This document shows, piece after piece, positions 8,559-17,303 of a stretch of DNA of 64,000 nucleotides. The notes beneath the pieces were generated by a model that made no database searches, was not told the DNA's origin, and was given only the letters and a program-made list of their open reading frames with translations. How positions within the stretch are numbered: position 1 is the stretch's first letter; each line of letters opens with the position of its first letter. The DNA comes from Prauserella muralis. Lineage in GTDB: Bacteria > Actinomycetota > Actinomycetes > Mycobacteriales > Pseudonocardiaceae. The position numbers were made by a program, and so were the translations under genes. Location: assembly GCF_003202285.1 (NCBI RefSeq), contig NZ_MASW01000001.1:372001-436000 (forward strand). Direction: 5' to 3'.

Positions 8559-9311
8559 ATGGCCTACTCGATCGTGCAGGTCGCGCGGATGGCGAAGGTG
8601 ACCTCGCGCACCCTGCGGCACTACGACGAGATCGGCCTGCTGCCACCCGCGTACGTGGGCAGCAACGGCTACCGCTACTACGAGCACGACCAGCTGCTGC
8701 GGCTGCAGCGGATTCTCCTGCTGCGGGAGCTGGGCCTGGGGCTGGACGCGATCGGCGACGTTCTCCGCAAGGAGACCGATCCCATCTCGGCGCTCGAACT
8801 GCACCACGAGTGGCTGCTGGCCGAGCGTGACCGGTTCGACCGGCTGGCCAGGACGGTACGCAACACCATCGAGCAGTTGAGAAGAGGAAACACCGTGAAC
8901 GCCGACGAGTTGTACACCGGCTTCGCCCGCGACTCCGAGCAGGCGCAGCGGCTGGCCGAGGAGGCCGAGCAGCGCTGGCCGGGCGCACTCGCCACCCACC
9001 AGCGGGTCAAGGGCTGGTCCGAGGAGAAATGGGAGGCCGTCCAGCGCGCGGAAGCCGAGGCTTCGAGGGCGATCGCAGACCTGATGCGCGCGGGCGTGCC
9101 CGCGGACGACGCGCGCACCATCGAGGCGACCGATGCCCACTACCGCTGGGTGTGCCATTTCTGGACGCCCAACGCCGAGGCCTACACCGGCCTCGGGCAG
9201 CTGTACGTGGACGACGAGCGGTTCACCGCCACGATCGACCGTGAGGCGCCGGGACTGGCGGCGTACCTGCGCGACGCCATGGCGGCCTACGCCAGGCAGC
9301 GCCTGGAGTGA
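8559..9311 (+). CDS. MerR family regulator with TipAS-type ligand domain
   Basis: The 250-residue protein has an N-terminal MerR winged helix (residues 1-70; helix-turn-helix VARMAKVTSRTLRHYDEIG), a linker coiled coil (about 75-112) and a C-terminal TipAS domain (about 115-250) with its typical aromatic and acidic helices. TipAS domains bind thiopeptides and other small molecules and activate drug-response genes. The operator directly in front of the gene indicates autoregulation. No obvious efflux target lies beside it; the next gene is an opposing lipoprotein. Confidence 0.9.
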   Translation: MAYSIVQVARMAKVTSRTLRHYDEIGLLPPAYVGSNGYRYYEHDQLLRLQRILLLRELGLGLDAIGDVLRKETDPISALELHHEWLLAERDRFDRLARTVRNTIEQLRRGNTVNADELYTGFARDSEQAQRLAEEAEQRWPGALATHQRVKGWSEEKWEAVQRAEAEASRAIADLMRAGVPADDARTIEATDAHYRWVCHFWTPNAEAYTGLGQLYVDDERFTATIDREAPGLAAYLRDAMAAYARQRLE

Positions 9312-9324
9312 GAAGGCTCACACC

Positions 9325-9981
9325 TCAGCCGCCGGCGGTGCCGGGGTCGAACCGCGGCGCACCGCTGTCCGTGGTGAGCTGACGGCACGACGGCGCCTTC
9401 GCGGCCGCCTTCTTCAGCGCGGGCACCGTGTCGAAGCCGTTGAGCAGGTTGATCCGGCCGATGTCCTCGAGCGGCGTGCGGACGGCGCTGATCGCCGCCC
9501 GGCTCTGCTCCTCGTCCACGGCCGCGTCGAGCTGCTGCTTGGCGCCGAGTGCCCGGTCACGGATGCCGGTGTAGGTGGACACGGCATCGGCCTTGATGGC
9601 CTCGCCCTCGGCCACCGGCGCGGGGCCGAGGCCATCGAGCTGCCGCAGCGTGCGGTCCAGCCCCTTCACCATCACGCCGAGCAGGCGGCTGGAGGTGCTG
9701 GACGCGCGCTGCGGCGTGCTCGGGTCGATGTCGGGCATCGTGGAGAACGACTGCACCAGCTCCGACACGGCTCCGCAGTAGTCGTCGGCCCAGGCCACGG
9801 TGGCGTCCTCCCTGCGCACCTCCTGGGCCGTCATGCCAGGCCCGTCGTCGCGGGCCTGTGGTTGCGCACCCGGTGCCACCGGGCCGTCAGCGCCGTCCAT
9901 GCCTCTGCCTTGACCGCATCCCGCCAGTCCAAGGCCCAGGGCCATGGTCACCGCGGCGAGAACGGTCATCCGGGGCCGCAC
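9325..9981 (-). CDS. Lipoprotein of unknown function
   Basis: The 218-residue protein begins at GTG 9981 behind a strong AGGAGGT ribosome-binding site. A short signal peptide ends in the lipobox LAGC, giving an acylated cysteine near residue 22. The mature part is helical, with two further cysteines (about residues 69 and 199) that could form a disulfide. It resembles generic actinobacterial small helical lipoproteins. It stands alone between the MerR gene and hppA. No enzyme motif seen. Confidence 0.75.
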   Translation of the reverse strand: MRPRMTVLAAVTMALGLGLAGCGQGRGMDGADGPVAPGAQPQARDDGPGMTAQEVRREDATVAWADDYCGAVSELVQSFSTMPDIDPSTPQRASSTSSRLLGVMVKGLDRTLRQLDGLGPAPVAEGEAIKADAVSTYTGIRDRALGAKQQLDAAVDEEQSRAAISAVRTPLEDIGRINLLNGFDTVPALKKAAAKAPSCRQLTTDSGAPRFDPGTAGG

Positions 9982-10092
9982 GCCGACACCTCCTGACGCA
10001 GACAGTCCTCTGACACAACCGACTGTGACGGTACCGGTCGTGTTACGCGATGCAAATCACCGCACTGCCGCCCGCCGCACCACCCGGACACG

Positions 10093-10134
10093 AAGCGGGC
10101 CCGGGACACGGTTCACCGCGTCCCGGGCCCGCTT
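10093..10134. terminator. Intrinsic terminator downstream of hppA
   Basis: A perfect 15-bp stem (10093-10107 with 10120-10134) around a 12-base loop lies just past the hppA stop codon. T-rich bases follow only weakly. Confidence 0.8.
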
Positions 10135-10148
10135 TCCTGCCGGATGCG

Positions 10149-12434
10149 CTAGACGTTCGTGTTGCTCGACTGCGGCGCGGGCGTCTCGGCGATGGCCGTA
10201 CCACGGCGCTTCGACACCACGATCGCGGTCACGATGATCAGCACCGCCACGAGGGCGATGGCGATCCGGACGCCCACCGAGGCGTCCGGGCCCACGGTGA
10301 ACTGGACCACCGCGGGCGCGATGAGCAGCGACACCAGGTTCATGACCTTCAGCAGCGGGTTGATGGCAGGGCCCGCCGTGTCCTTGAACGGGTCGCCGAC
10401 CGTATCGCCGATGACCGTCGCGGCGTGCGCCTCGGAGTTCTTGCCACCGTGGTGGCCGTCCTCCACGAGCTTCTTCGCGTTGTCCCACGCGCCACCGGAG
10501 TTGGCGAGGAACACCGCCATCAGCGTGCCCGTCGCGATCGCGCCGCCGAGGTAGCCGGCGAGCGCGCCGGTGCCGAGACCGAAGCCCACGGCGATCGGCG
10601 CGAACACCGCGAGCAGGCCCGGTGTCGCCAGCTCGCGCAGCGAGTCGCGGGTGACGATGTCGACGACCCTGCCGTACTCGGGGCGGGTGGTGCCCTCCAT
10701 GATCCCGGGGATGTCGCGGAACTGGCGGCGCACCTCGTACACCACCGCACCCGCGGCCCTGGACACCGCGTTGATGGCAAGGCCGGAGAACAGGAACACG
10801 ACGGCCGCGCCGATGACCACGCCGACGAGCGTGTTCGGCTCGATGATGCTGTCCACGAACGACTCGGGAACCTCGCCGAGCGCGGTGCCCACGTCGGAGA
10901 GCGCGCCGAGGATGGCCTCGGAGTAGGAGCCGAACAGCGCGGTCGCCGCGAGCACCGCGGTCGAGATCGCGATGCCCTTGGTGATCGCCTTGGTGGTGTT
11001 GCCGACGGCGTCCAGCTCGGTGAGGATCTGCACGCCCTCGCCCTCCTCCAGGTCGCCGGACATCTCGGCGATGCCCTGCGCGTTGTCGGAGACCGGGCCG
11101 AAGGTGTCCATCGCGACGATGACGCCGACCGTGGTGAGCAGGCCCGTGCCCGCCAGCGCCACCGCGAACAGCGCCACCGCGCCGCCGAGCAGGTAGGCGC
11201 CGTACACGGCCGCGCCGATGACCAGCGCCGTGAACACGGCCGACTCGAAGCCGACCGAGATGCCGGACAGGATCACGGTCGCGGCACCGGTCTCCGAGGT
11301 CTTGCCGACGTCCTTGACCGGGCCGTGCTCGGTGCCGGTGTAGTAGCCGGTGAGCCACAGGATGACGCCGGCGAGCGCGATACCGATGATCACCGACACG
11401 GTGGCGATGACGGCCGGGTTGCCGTCGGCTCCCGCGAAGGAGGTGGGCAGGAACACGAACGCCGCGATGGTGGACAGCACGGCCGAGATCACCGCGGAGA
11501 TGTAGAACGAGCGGTTGATCGTGGTCAGCCCACTCTCACCGGCACGGGCCTTGGTGATGTAGATGCCGATCACGGCGGTGATGACACCGATCGCCGGAAT
11601 GATCAGCGGGAACACCAGGCCGTAGCCCGCGGCGCCGAACGCGGCGCTGCCGAGGATCAGCGCGGCGACCAGCGTCACCGCGTACGACTCGAACAGGTCC
11701 GCGGCCATGCCCGCACAGTCGCCCACGTTATCGCCCACGTTGTCGGCGATCGTGGCCGCGTTGCGCGGGTCGTCCTCGGGAATGTTCTGCTCGACCTTGC
11801 CGACGAGGTCGGCGCCGACGTCCGCGGCCTTGGTGAAGATGCCGCCGCCGACACGCATGAACATGGCGATCAGCGCCGCGCCGAAGCCGAAGCCCTCCAG
11901 CACCTTGGGTGCCTGGCCCGTGTAGACGAGCACCACCACCGAGGCGCCGAACAGGCCGAGGCCCACGGTGAACATGCCGACGACGCCCCCGGTGCGGAAC
12001 GCGATCCGCATCGCCTTCTCCCGGCCCTGCGGCTCACGTGCCGCCGCCGCGACGCGGACGTTCGCGCGCGTCGCCAGCCACATGCCGAGATAGCCGATGA
12101 GGAACGAGAACACCGCGCCGACGACGAAGAAGACGGAACGGCCTATGCGCTCGTTCCAATCCTCCGCCGGAAGCGCGAACAGCAACACGAACACGATCGC
12201 GCCGAAAATCGCGAGCGTTTTCCGCTGCCGGTTCAGATAGGCAGCCGCGCCTTCCTGCACCGCCTTGGCGATCTCCTGCATCTTCTCGGTGCCCTGGCCC
12301 GCGGCCAGAACCTCCTTGAGCAGGAAATATCCAATGACGATCGCAGCAAGGGCGACCACGGCGACCACGGCCACGATGCCGTAGTCACCTCCGGAGAGCT
12401 GGGGACCGCCCTCCGCGAGGAATTGCCGGGACAT
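10149..12434 (-). CDS. hppA: Membrane-bound proton-translocating pyrophosphatase
   Basis: The 761-residue integral membrane protein has about 16 helices and couples pyrophosphate hydrolysis to proton export. The catalytic segment contains DVGADLVGKVE and DNVGDNVGDCAG, with metal- and pyrophosphate-binding aspartates. The ion-selectivity position reads GNTTKA: lysine here marks potassium-independent enzymes, whereas potassium-dependent ones have alanine. The start ATG 12434 follows CCAGGAGGACGA. It is divergent from the helicase gene and likely monocistronic, with its own terminator. It would recycle energy from biosynthetic pyrophosphate. Confidence 0.96.
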   Translation of the reverse strand: MSRQFLAEGGPQLSGGDYGIVAVVAVVALAAIVIGYFLLKEVLAAGQGTEKMQEIAKAVQEGAAAYLNRQRKTLAIFGAIVFVLLFALPAEDWNERIGRSVFFVVGAVFSFLIGYLGMWLATRANVRVAAAAREPQGREKAMRIAFRTGGVVGMFTVGLGLFGASVVVLVYTGQAPKVLEGFGFGAALIAMFMRVGGGIFTKAADVGADLVGKVEQNIPEDDPRNAATIADNVGDNVGDCAGMAADLFESYAVTLVAALILGSAAFGAAGYGLVFPLIIPAIGVITAVIGIYITKARAGESGLTTINRSFYISAVISAVLSTIAAFVFLPTSFAGADGNPAVIATVSVIIGIALAGVILWLTGYYTGTEHGPVKDVGKTSETGAATVILSGISVGFESAVFTALVIGAAVYGAYLLGGAVALFAVALAGTGLLTTVGVIVAMDTFGPVSDNAQGIAEMSGDLEEGEGVQILTELDAVGNTTKAITKGIAISTAVLAATALFGSYSEAILGALSDVGTALGEVPESFVDSIIEPNTLVGVVIGAAVVFLFSGLAINAVSRAAGAVVYEVRRQFRDIPGIMEGTTRPEYGRVVDIVTRDSLRELATPGLLAVFAPIAVGFGLGTGALAGYLGGAIATGTLMAVFLANSGGAWDNAKKLVEDGHHGGKNSEAHAATVIGDTVGDPFKDTAGPAINPLLKVMNLVSLLIAPAVVQFTVGPDASVGVRIAIALVAVLIIVTAIVVSKRRGTAIAETPAPQSSNTNV

Positions 12435-12670
12435 TCGTCCTCCTGGAAACGTCGCCTGTTGCCTGCGCCGGAGCGGACTGGCCACTGTGCCGGCGCTGAC
12501 ATGGGATCTACACCACTTCTGGTGTGGTTTCGCGGAGTCTATTGGTAGCGGCAGACGCGGCGGCAAGGCGTCCCACCCTCGTCTCCGCAGCGCAGGCCTG
12601 TGAGTCCGCTCACTGAACCGATCATCGACGGCTTTTCGTGCCCGGCAGCGGGTGTGCGATGCTCGAACAC

Positions 12671-15280
12671 ATGAGCGGGCCGACGGATTCGGGTCGAGCA
12701 CGGCAGCTGCTGCGCCGGGCGACGGCGGGCATCCCCGAGCGGCGCAACCCGGTCACGCACGTCGCCGACCTCCCGGCGAGGCCCGCCCGGTTCGCCGACT
12801 GGCCGGACTGGGCGCCGCGGGAGGTCGTGGACGCGATCCGGGCGTGTGGTGTCGAGCGGCCGTGGGCGCATCAGGCCGAGGCGGCGTCGCTGGCGTGGTC
12901 CGGCAGCGACGTCGTGGTCGCCACCGGTACCGCGTCCGGCAAGTCGCTCGTGTACCAGCTGCCGGTGCTGTCGGCGCTGGTGGCTGACCGCAAGGCCACG
13001 GCGCTCTACCTCGCTCCCACCAAGGCGCTCGGCGCCGACCAGCTGCGCGCGGTGGACGACCTGGGCGTCGACGGTGTCCGGCCCGCGTCGTACGACGGCG
13101 ACACGCCGCTGCCCGAACGCGACTGGGTGCGCCAGCACGCGCGCTGGGTGTTCACCAACCCGGACATGCTGCACCGCGGCATCCTGTCCGCGCACGCCCG
13201 CTGGACGCGGTTCTTCCGCAAGCTGCGTTACGTCGTGGTGGACGAATGCCACAGCTATCGCGGGGTGTTCGGCTCGCACGTTGCGCTGCTGCTGCGCAGG
13301 CTGCGTCGGGTGGCGAGGCACTACGGGGCGGACCCGGTGTTCGTGCTCGCCTCCGCGACCACCGCGGAGCCCGCCGCGTTCGCCGAGCGGCTGACGGGCG
13401 GGCCGTGCGTGGCGGTCACCGACGACGCCTCGCCGAGGGGCGCGCGCACCGTCGCCCTGTGGGAGCCGCCACTGCTGGAGGAGCTGGCAGGCGAGAACGG
13501 TGCGCCGGTGCGCCGGTCGGCCGGCGCCGAGGCGGGCCGCATCCTCGCCGAGCTCGTCATCGAGGGCGCCAGAACGCTGGTGTTCGTGCGCTCTCGGCGC
13601 GGAGCCGAGCTGACCTCGCTCGGAGCCAAGCGCATACTGTCCGAAGTGGACAGCAAGCTGACCGGGCTGGTGGCCGCCTACCGCGCGGGGTACCTGCCCG
13701 AGGAACGGCGCTCGCTGGAGAAGGCGCTGCTGGGCGGCACGCTGCTCGGGGTCGCGACGACGAACGCCCTGGAGCTGGGCGTGGACATCGCGGGCCTGGA
13801 CGCGGTGGTGCTCGCGGGGTATCCGGGCACGCTGGCGTCGTTCTGGCAGCAGTCCGGCCGCGCGGGCCGGTCGGGCGACGAGGCGCTCGTGGTGTTCGTC
13901 GCGCGGGACGACCCGCTCGACACCTACCTGGTGCATCACCCGGCCGCACTGCTGGACCGGCCGGTGGAGACGGCGGTGCTGGACCCCGCGAACCCGTACG
14001 TGCTGGCGCCGCAACTGGCGTGCGCCGCCGCGGAGCTGCCGCTCACCACCGCGGATCTGCCCTCGTTCGGGGGTGAGGCGGCGCGGGAGGTGCTCGACGA
14101 CCTGGTGGCGGAGAAGATGCTGCGGCGCAGGCCGTCCGGCTGGTACTGGACGACGCGCGACCGCCCGCAGCACGAGGTGGACATCCGGGGTTCGGGCGGC
14201 GACCAGGTGGCGGTGGTGGAGGCCGACACCTCCCGCCTGCTGGGCACGGTGGACCCCGGGGCGGCGTGCGGCACCGTGCATCCGGGGGCGGTGTACCTGC
14301 ACCAGGGGACGTCGTACGTCGTGGACGAGCTGGACCTGGAACACGGGCTCGCGCTGGTGCACCAGGAGAACCCGGAGTGGAACACCACGCCCCGCGAGGT
14401 GATCGACATCGCCGTGCTCGACACGGTGCGGGAGGAGCACTACGGCGGGGTTCGGGTGTGTCTCGGCGAGGTCGCCGTGACGTCGCGCGTGGTGGGCTAC
14501 CTGCGACGGCTGCCGTCCGGTGAGGTGCTGGACCACGTGGCCCTCGACCTGCCCGAACAGGTGCTGCGCACGCGGGCGGTCTGGTACACGATCAGCGACG
14601 AACTGCTCGCGAACGGCGCGGCACCCCAGGCGAGTCACGAGCGCGCTCCGGCCGAGGGCCCCGCGATCGCGGCGGCGGGGCGCTCCGCCGGAGAACCGCA
14701 GCCGAACAACGAGAGCCCAAGCCCCGGCGACGCGATCACGTCGCGCGCAGAGCCGCGAGAACACAGCGACGAACTGCTCGCGAACGGCGCGGCATCCCGG
14801 GGCGGCAACGGATCCACGGCGAATGGCAGGGCGCCGGGGGGCGCCGGTCTTGATCCGGCGCGCATCCCCGGCGCCCTGCATGCCGCCGAGCACGCGGCGA
14901 TCGGCCTGCTACCGCTGTTCGCTACGTGCGACCGCTGGGACATCGGCGGGGTTTCCACCGCTCTGCACAGTGACACCGGGGAGGCGACGGTGTTCGTGCA
15001 CGATGGTCATCCCGGAGGTGCGGGATTCGCCGACCGCGGCTTCGCCGCGCTCGTCCCTTGGCTGGCCGCCACGCGGGAGGCGATCGTCTCCTGCGAGTGC
15101 CCGGCGGGATGCCCGTCCTGCGTCCAGTCGCCGAAGTGCGGGAACGGCAACGATCCGCTGGACAAGGCAGGGGCGGTGACCGTGCTGGACATCGTGCTCG
15201 GGGCGCTGAACCGCGATGCTTCGCACGGCCACATGGTGGTCACTCAGGCTGCGGAGGACCCGGCCGCGAAGACCGGCTGA
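12671..15280 (+). CDS. DEAD/DEAH-box helicase of the MrfA/YprA family
   Basis: The 869-residue superfamily 2 helicase shows Q-motif-like WAHQAEA, Walker A ATGTASGKS, Walker B DECH, SAT-like ASATT and the motif VI region QQSGRAGRSGD. A C-terminal DUF1998-type module ends with a four-cysteine cluster (CECPAGCPSC...C) as in B. subtilis MrfA, which repairs mitomycin lesions. It is the counterpart of Rv3649. About 90 low-complexity residues (about 642-730) interrupt the usually short link before DPARIPGALHAAEHA and contain a duplicated SDELLANGA. Its 3' end overlaps the opposing prim-pol-like gene by 37 bp. Confidence 0.92.
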   Translation: MSGPTDSGRARQLLRRATAGIPERRNPVTHVADLPARPARFADWPDWAPREVVDAIRACGVERPWAHQAEAASLAWSGSDVVVATGTASGKSLVYQLPVLSALVADRKATALYLAPTKALGADQLRAVDDLGVDGVRPASYDGDTPLPERDWVRQHARWVFTNPDMLHRGILSAHARWTRFFRKLRYVVVDECHSYRGVFGSHVALLLRRLRRVARHYGADPVFVLASATTAEPAAFAERLTGGPCVAVTDDASPRGARTVALWEPPLLEELAGENGAPVRRSAGAEAGRILAELVIEGARTLVFVRSRRGAELTSLGAKRILSEVDSKLTGLVAAYRAGYLPEERRSLEKALLGGTLLGVATTNALELGVDIAGLDAVVLAGYPGTLASFWQQSGRAGRSGDEALVVFVARDDPLDTYLVHHPAALLDRPVETAVLDPANPYVLAPQLACAAAELPLTTADLPSFGGEAAREVLDDLVAEKMLRRRPSGWYWTTRDRPQHEVDIRGSGGDQVAVVEADTSRLLGTVDPGAACGTVHPGAVYLHQGTSYVVDELDLEHGLALVHQENPEWNTTPREVIDIAVLDTVREEHYGGVRVCLGEVAVTSRVVGYLRRLPSGEVLDHVALDLPEQVLRTRAVWYTISDELLANGAAPQASHERAPAEGPAIAAAGRSAGEPQPNNESPSPGDAITSRAEPREHSDELLANGAASRGGNGSTANGRAPGGAGLDPARIPGALHAAEHAAIGLLPLFATCDRWDIGGVSTALHSDTGEATVFVHDGHPGGAGFADRGFAALVPWLAATREAIVSCECPAGCPSCVQSPKCGNGNDPLDKAGAVTVLDIVLGALNRDASHGHMVVTQAAEDPAAKTG
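14593..14798. repeat. Direct repeats bounding an in-frame insert in the helicase gene
   Basis: A 31-bp segment at 14593-14623 recurs exactly at 14764-14794; one mismatch and three more matching bases extend each copy to 35 bp. The offset is 171 bp (57 codons), so the reading frame is kept. The DNA between is palindrome-rich and encodes low-complexity sequence absent from the family core. Confidence 0.8.
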
Positions 15281-15885
15281 GCCACCGGCTGCTCGGCATG
15301 CGCGCCGAGCAGCGCGCGCACCAGCACGTCGTGCACGGCCTCGGCCCGGGGCAGCCGCCAGCCCCAGATCTCCGGCTTCACCCGCCAGTGCACCACGCCG
15401 TGCTCGAACGGCGTGGGCGGCAGCGGGATCCAGCTGCCCTCCGTGTGCCACTCGACGTCCTCGTGTTCGGCGAGCACGGCCGGGACCCGCTCCGCCGAGG
15501 TGGTCAGGAAGAGCCAGCGGCCGTTGGGCATGGCCACGATCGGCGCCGGGTTGCCGGTGGCGCGCAGCAACGTGGCGGCCCGGCGGCCGAGCCGGTCGTC
15601 GACCTCGATCGCGTCGACCATGGTGCCGGTGGCCACGAGGAGGCTGTACGGGCGTCCGGTCCACCATGCGGCGACCTGCCGCGGGTGCGCGCCCAGCCGC
15701 TGCTGCCAGTCGTCGTGAGCGGGCACCGGCCGGGTCCACGTGGAGCCGGGCTCCGGACGGTCGGCGGTGTCGGGATAGGTGCCGGGCAGGACGGGCCAGC
15801 CCCGCCAGGCGAGACCGATGGCCTCGGCGCGCAACTCGATGCGGAACGCGCCGCGCCAGCTGTCCGACCACTCCGTGTCCAACAT
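15244..15885 (-). CDS. Small prim-pol (bifunctional DNA primase/polymerase N-terminal) domain protein
   Basis: The 213-residue protein resembles the stand-alone prim-pol-like proteins common in actinomycetes. Features are an N-terminal W-rich region, a central beta segment (LLVATGTMVDAIEVDD, about 82-97) where archaeo-eukaryotic primases hold catalytic acids, and GSWIPLPP (about 150), frequent in this family. The helicase half found in phage and plasmid prim-pols is absent. The start ATG 15885 follows AGGAGG at a long spacing. The final 37 bp overlap the convergent helicase. Function unproven; many such proteins may be regulatory or inactive. Confidence 0.65.
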   Translation of the reverse strand: MLDTEWSDSWRGAFRIELRAEAIGLAWRGWPVLPGTYPDTADRPEPGSTWTRPVPAHDDWQQRLGAHPRQVAAWWTGRPYSLLVATGTMVDAIEVDDRLGRRAATLLRATGNPAPIVAMPNGRWLFLTTSAERVPAVLAEHEDVEWHTEGSWIPLPPTPFEHGVVHWRVKPEIWGWRLPRAEAVHDVLVRALLGAHAEQPVAQPVFAAGSSAA

Positions 15886-16147
15886 GTCTTTCTCAAGCCT
15901 CCTCAGAAACCTTCACCGCCTCGTGCGCGGTGTCACATATGAATAAACGGCAAGTTGCACGACGGCGATAGCCCTCCGTCGACAACCGGCAGTCACGAAA
16001 CGACGAGTGAGCATCGACACAACGGTCCGGCCGAACGCCGGGCGTCGATCATCGGGCTCAGTGGCCGATGACCTCGCCGTTCGTCGCAGCTCCGGTGCAC
16101 GCCAGAGGCGCGGGCGAACAGGGCGGTACGCGGGCGTTCAGCGCTGC

Positions 16148-16663
16148 TCACCCGCTGCGAGACCGTTCATCGTGTGCCGACGACCGCTGCGCGGTGGCCG
16201 GGGCGGCGCCCAACCGGTCACCGGCACCGTGCCGTTCGCCGACCGCTCGTCCACTCGTCGCGATCGGCTCGGCAGGCCCTGCCCTGGCTCTGCCGACCGC
16301 CGGGCCGAACGCCGCGAGCAAGCCGGGCCCCTCCGCCTCGACGACCACGAGTGCGTCCCACTGTTCGAGGCGGCAGTCCCGTACGGCCACCCGCATCCGC
16401 TCGGCGATGCGGGTGGCGTGTCCGCATGCCTCGACAGCACCGTCCTGGACGTGTCCCGCGGCGGCGAGCGCGGCCAGGTCGGCGGCGCTCGCCGCGCGGT
16501 GCCGGGTCACCGCGGCCGCACCCAGCGCCCACAGCAGCCCGGTGACGGCCAGCAGAGCGGCGATGGCGCCGGCTGCCCACACGGTGGCCGAGCCGCGGTC
16601 GCCCCGTGCCTCGCCGCACCGCTCGTCGCCGGCTGTCCTTCCGTCAGCGCGGAGCACCGGCAC
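16148..16663 (-). CDS. TadG-like pilus-assembly protein (Rv3654c type)
   Basis: The 171-residue protein is the last gene of the Tad operon. The N-terminus carries DRGSATVWAAGAIAALLAV, a pilin-like helix, followed by AADLAALAAA, the signature of TadE/G-like minor pseudopilins. The hydrophilic C-terminus is rich in Arg, Gly and Ala. The start is ambiguous (GTG 16663 or 16657); either overlaps tadE by about 14-20 bp. The protein probably sits in the membrane and helps assemble or prime the pilus. The equivalent mycobacterial gene is also the operon end. Confidence 0.75.
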   Translation of the reverse strand: MPVLRADGRTAGDERCGEARGDRGSATVWAAGAIAALLAVTGLLWALGAAAVTRHRAASAADLAALAAAGHVQDGAVEACGHATRIAERMRVAVRDCRLEQWDALVVVEAEGPGLLAAFGPAVGRARAGPAEPIATSGRAVGERHGAGDRLGAAPATAQRSSAHDERSRSG

Positions 16664-17057
16664 CCACCTCTGCGGGCTCGTCGCGGGAGACGCCCGCGAC
16701 ACCGGGCTCCAGCTCGGCATGGGCGCTCGCCACCACCGTGACGCCGGGCAGCAGGCCACCGGCAGGATCGGCGCGCACCGTGACGGCCACCGTGCGGCCC
16801 TGGCCGCGCACGTCGAGCGTGGCGCCGGACGGTGCGAGCGTGCGCACCGCCTCGGCGGCCAGCGCCGGTTGCCCCCTCGCGATGAGCCGCGCCGCCTCCC
16901 TCGCGGCGTCGGTGCACCGCAGCTGCCCGGTGACCGCCGCGGTCCCGGCGAGCACGAAGGCGAAGACCACGACGAGAGAACACAGCGCGAGTGCACCCTC
17001 CACCGTCACGGAGCCACGGTCGGCCGCCGCAGGCGAGGGAACCGGGGAAGCGGCCAT
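16644..17057 (-). CDS. tadE: TadE-like minor pseudopilin
   Basis: The 137-residue protein has DRGSVTVEGALAL at about residues 13-25. This is a class III pseudopilin cleavage-type site (Gly before, Glu at +5) followed by a long hydrophobic helix and then TDAAREAARLIARG, a strong TadE signature. The remainder is a beta-rich periplasmic or extracellular domain. It follows the flp-like gene by 2 bp and overlaps the next gene, consistent with one operon. It is the counterpart of Rv3655c. Confidence 0.85.
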   Translation of the reverse strand: MAASPVPSPAAADRGSVTVEGALALCSLVVVFAFVLAGTAAVTGQLRCTDAAREAARLIARGQPALAAEAVRTLAPSGATLDVRGQGRTVAVTVRADPAGGLLPGVTVVASAHAELEPGVAGVSRDEPAEVGAGAPR

Positions 17058-17059
17058 CG

Positions 17060-17272
17060 TCAGAAGTCCACCGAGATCGCCCGCTCCACGAGCGAGGTGA
17101 GCCCGCTGAGGATCGAGTCGCCGGTGACCACCGCGTACAGCACGGCGGCGAACGCGGCGGCCGCGATGGTGCCGATGGCGTACTCCGCCGTGCTCATCCC
17201 GGCATCGGCGTCGCCATCGTCGTCGCGCGACGGCCGGACGAGCAGCACCGCGCGGGTCAACATGGTGTTCAT
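17060..17272 (-). CDS. flp: Flp-type pilin, DUF4244 family
   Basis: The 70-residue protein is the probable major pilin. GMSTAEYAIG (about residues 25-34) gives a Gly|Met prepilin cleavage site with the conserved Glu-Tyr at +5/+6, followed by one hydrophobic helix and a short C-terminal tail. The start ATG 17272 follows AAGGAGA at good spacing; the strong site fits a need for high expression. It is the counterpart of Rv3656c. The cleaving prepilin peptidase (TadV/CpaA) is not encoded in this window. Confidence 0.88.
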   Translation of the reverse strand: MNTMLTRAVLLVRPSRDDDGDADAGMSTAEYAIGTIAAAAFAAVLYAVVTGDSILSGLTSLVERAISVDF

Positions 17273-17303
17273 GACAGGTCTCCTTCTGGGTGAAGAGGTG
17301 GGT

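Noticed and set aside
10050-12548. 832-codon plus-strand frame opposite hppA
   Set aside because: Mirror image of the pyrophosphatase gene with Asp/His/Arg-rich nonsense composition, a usual effect of high GC at third positions.
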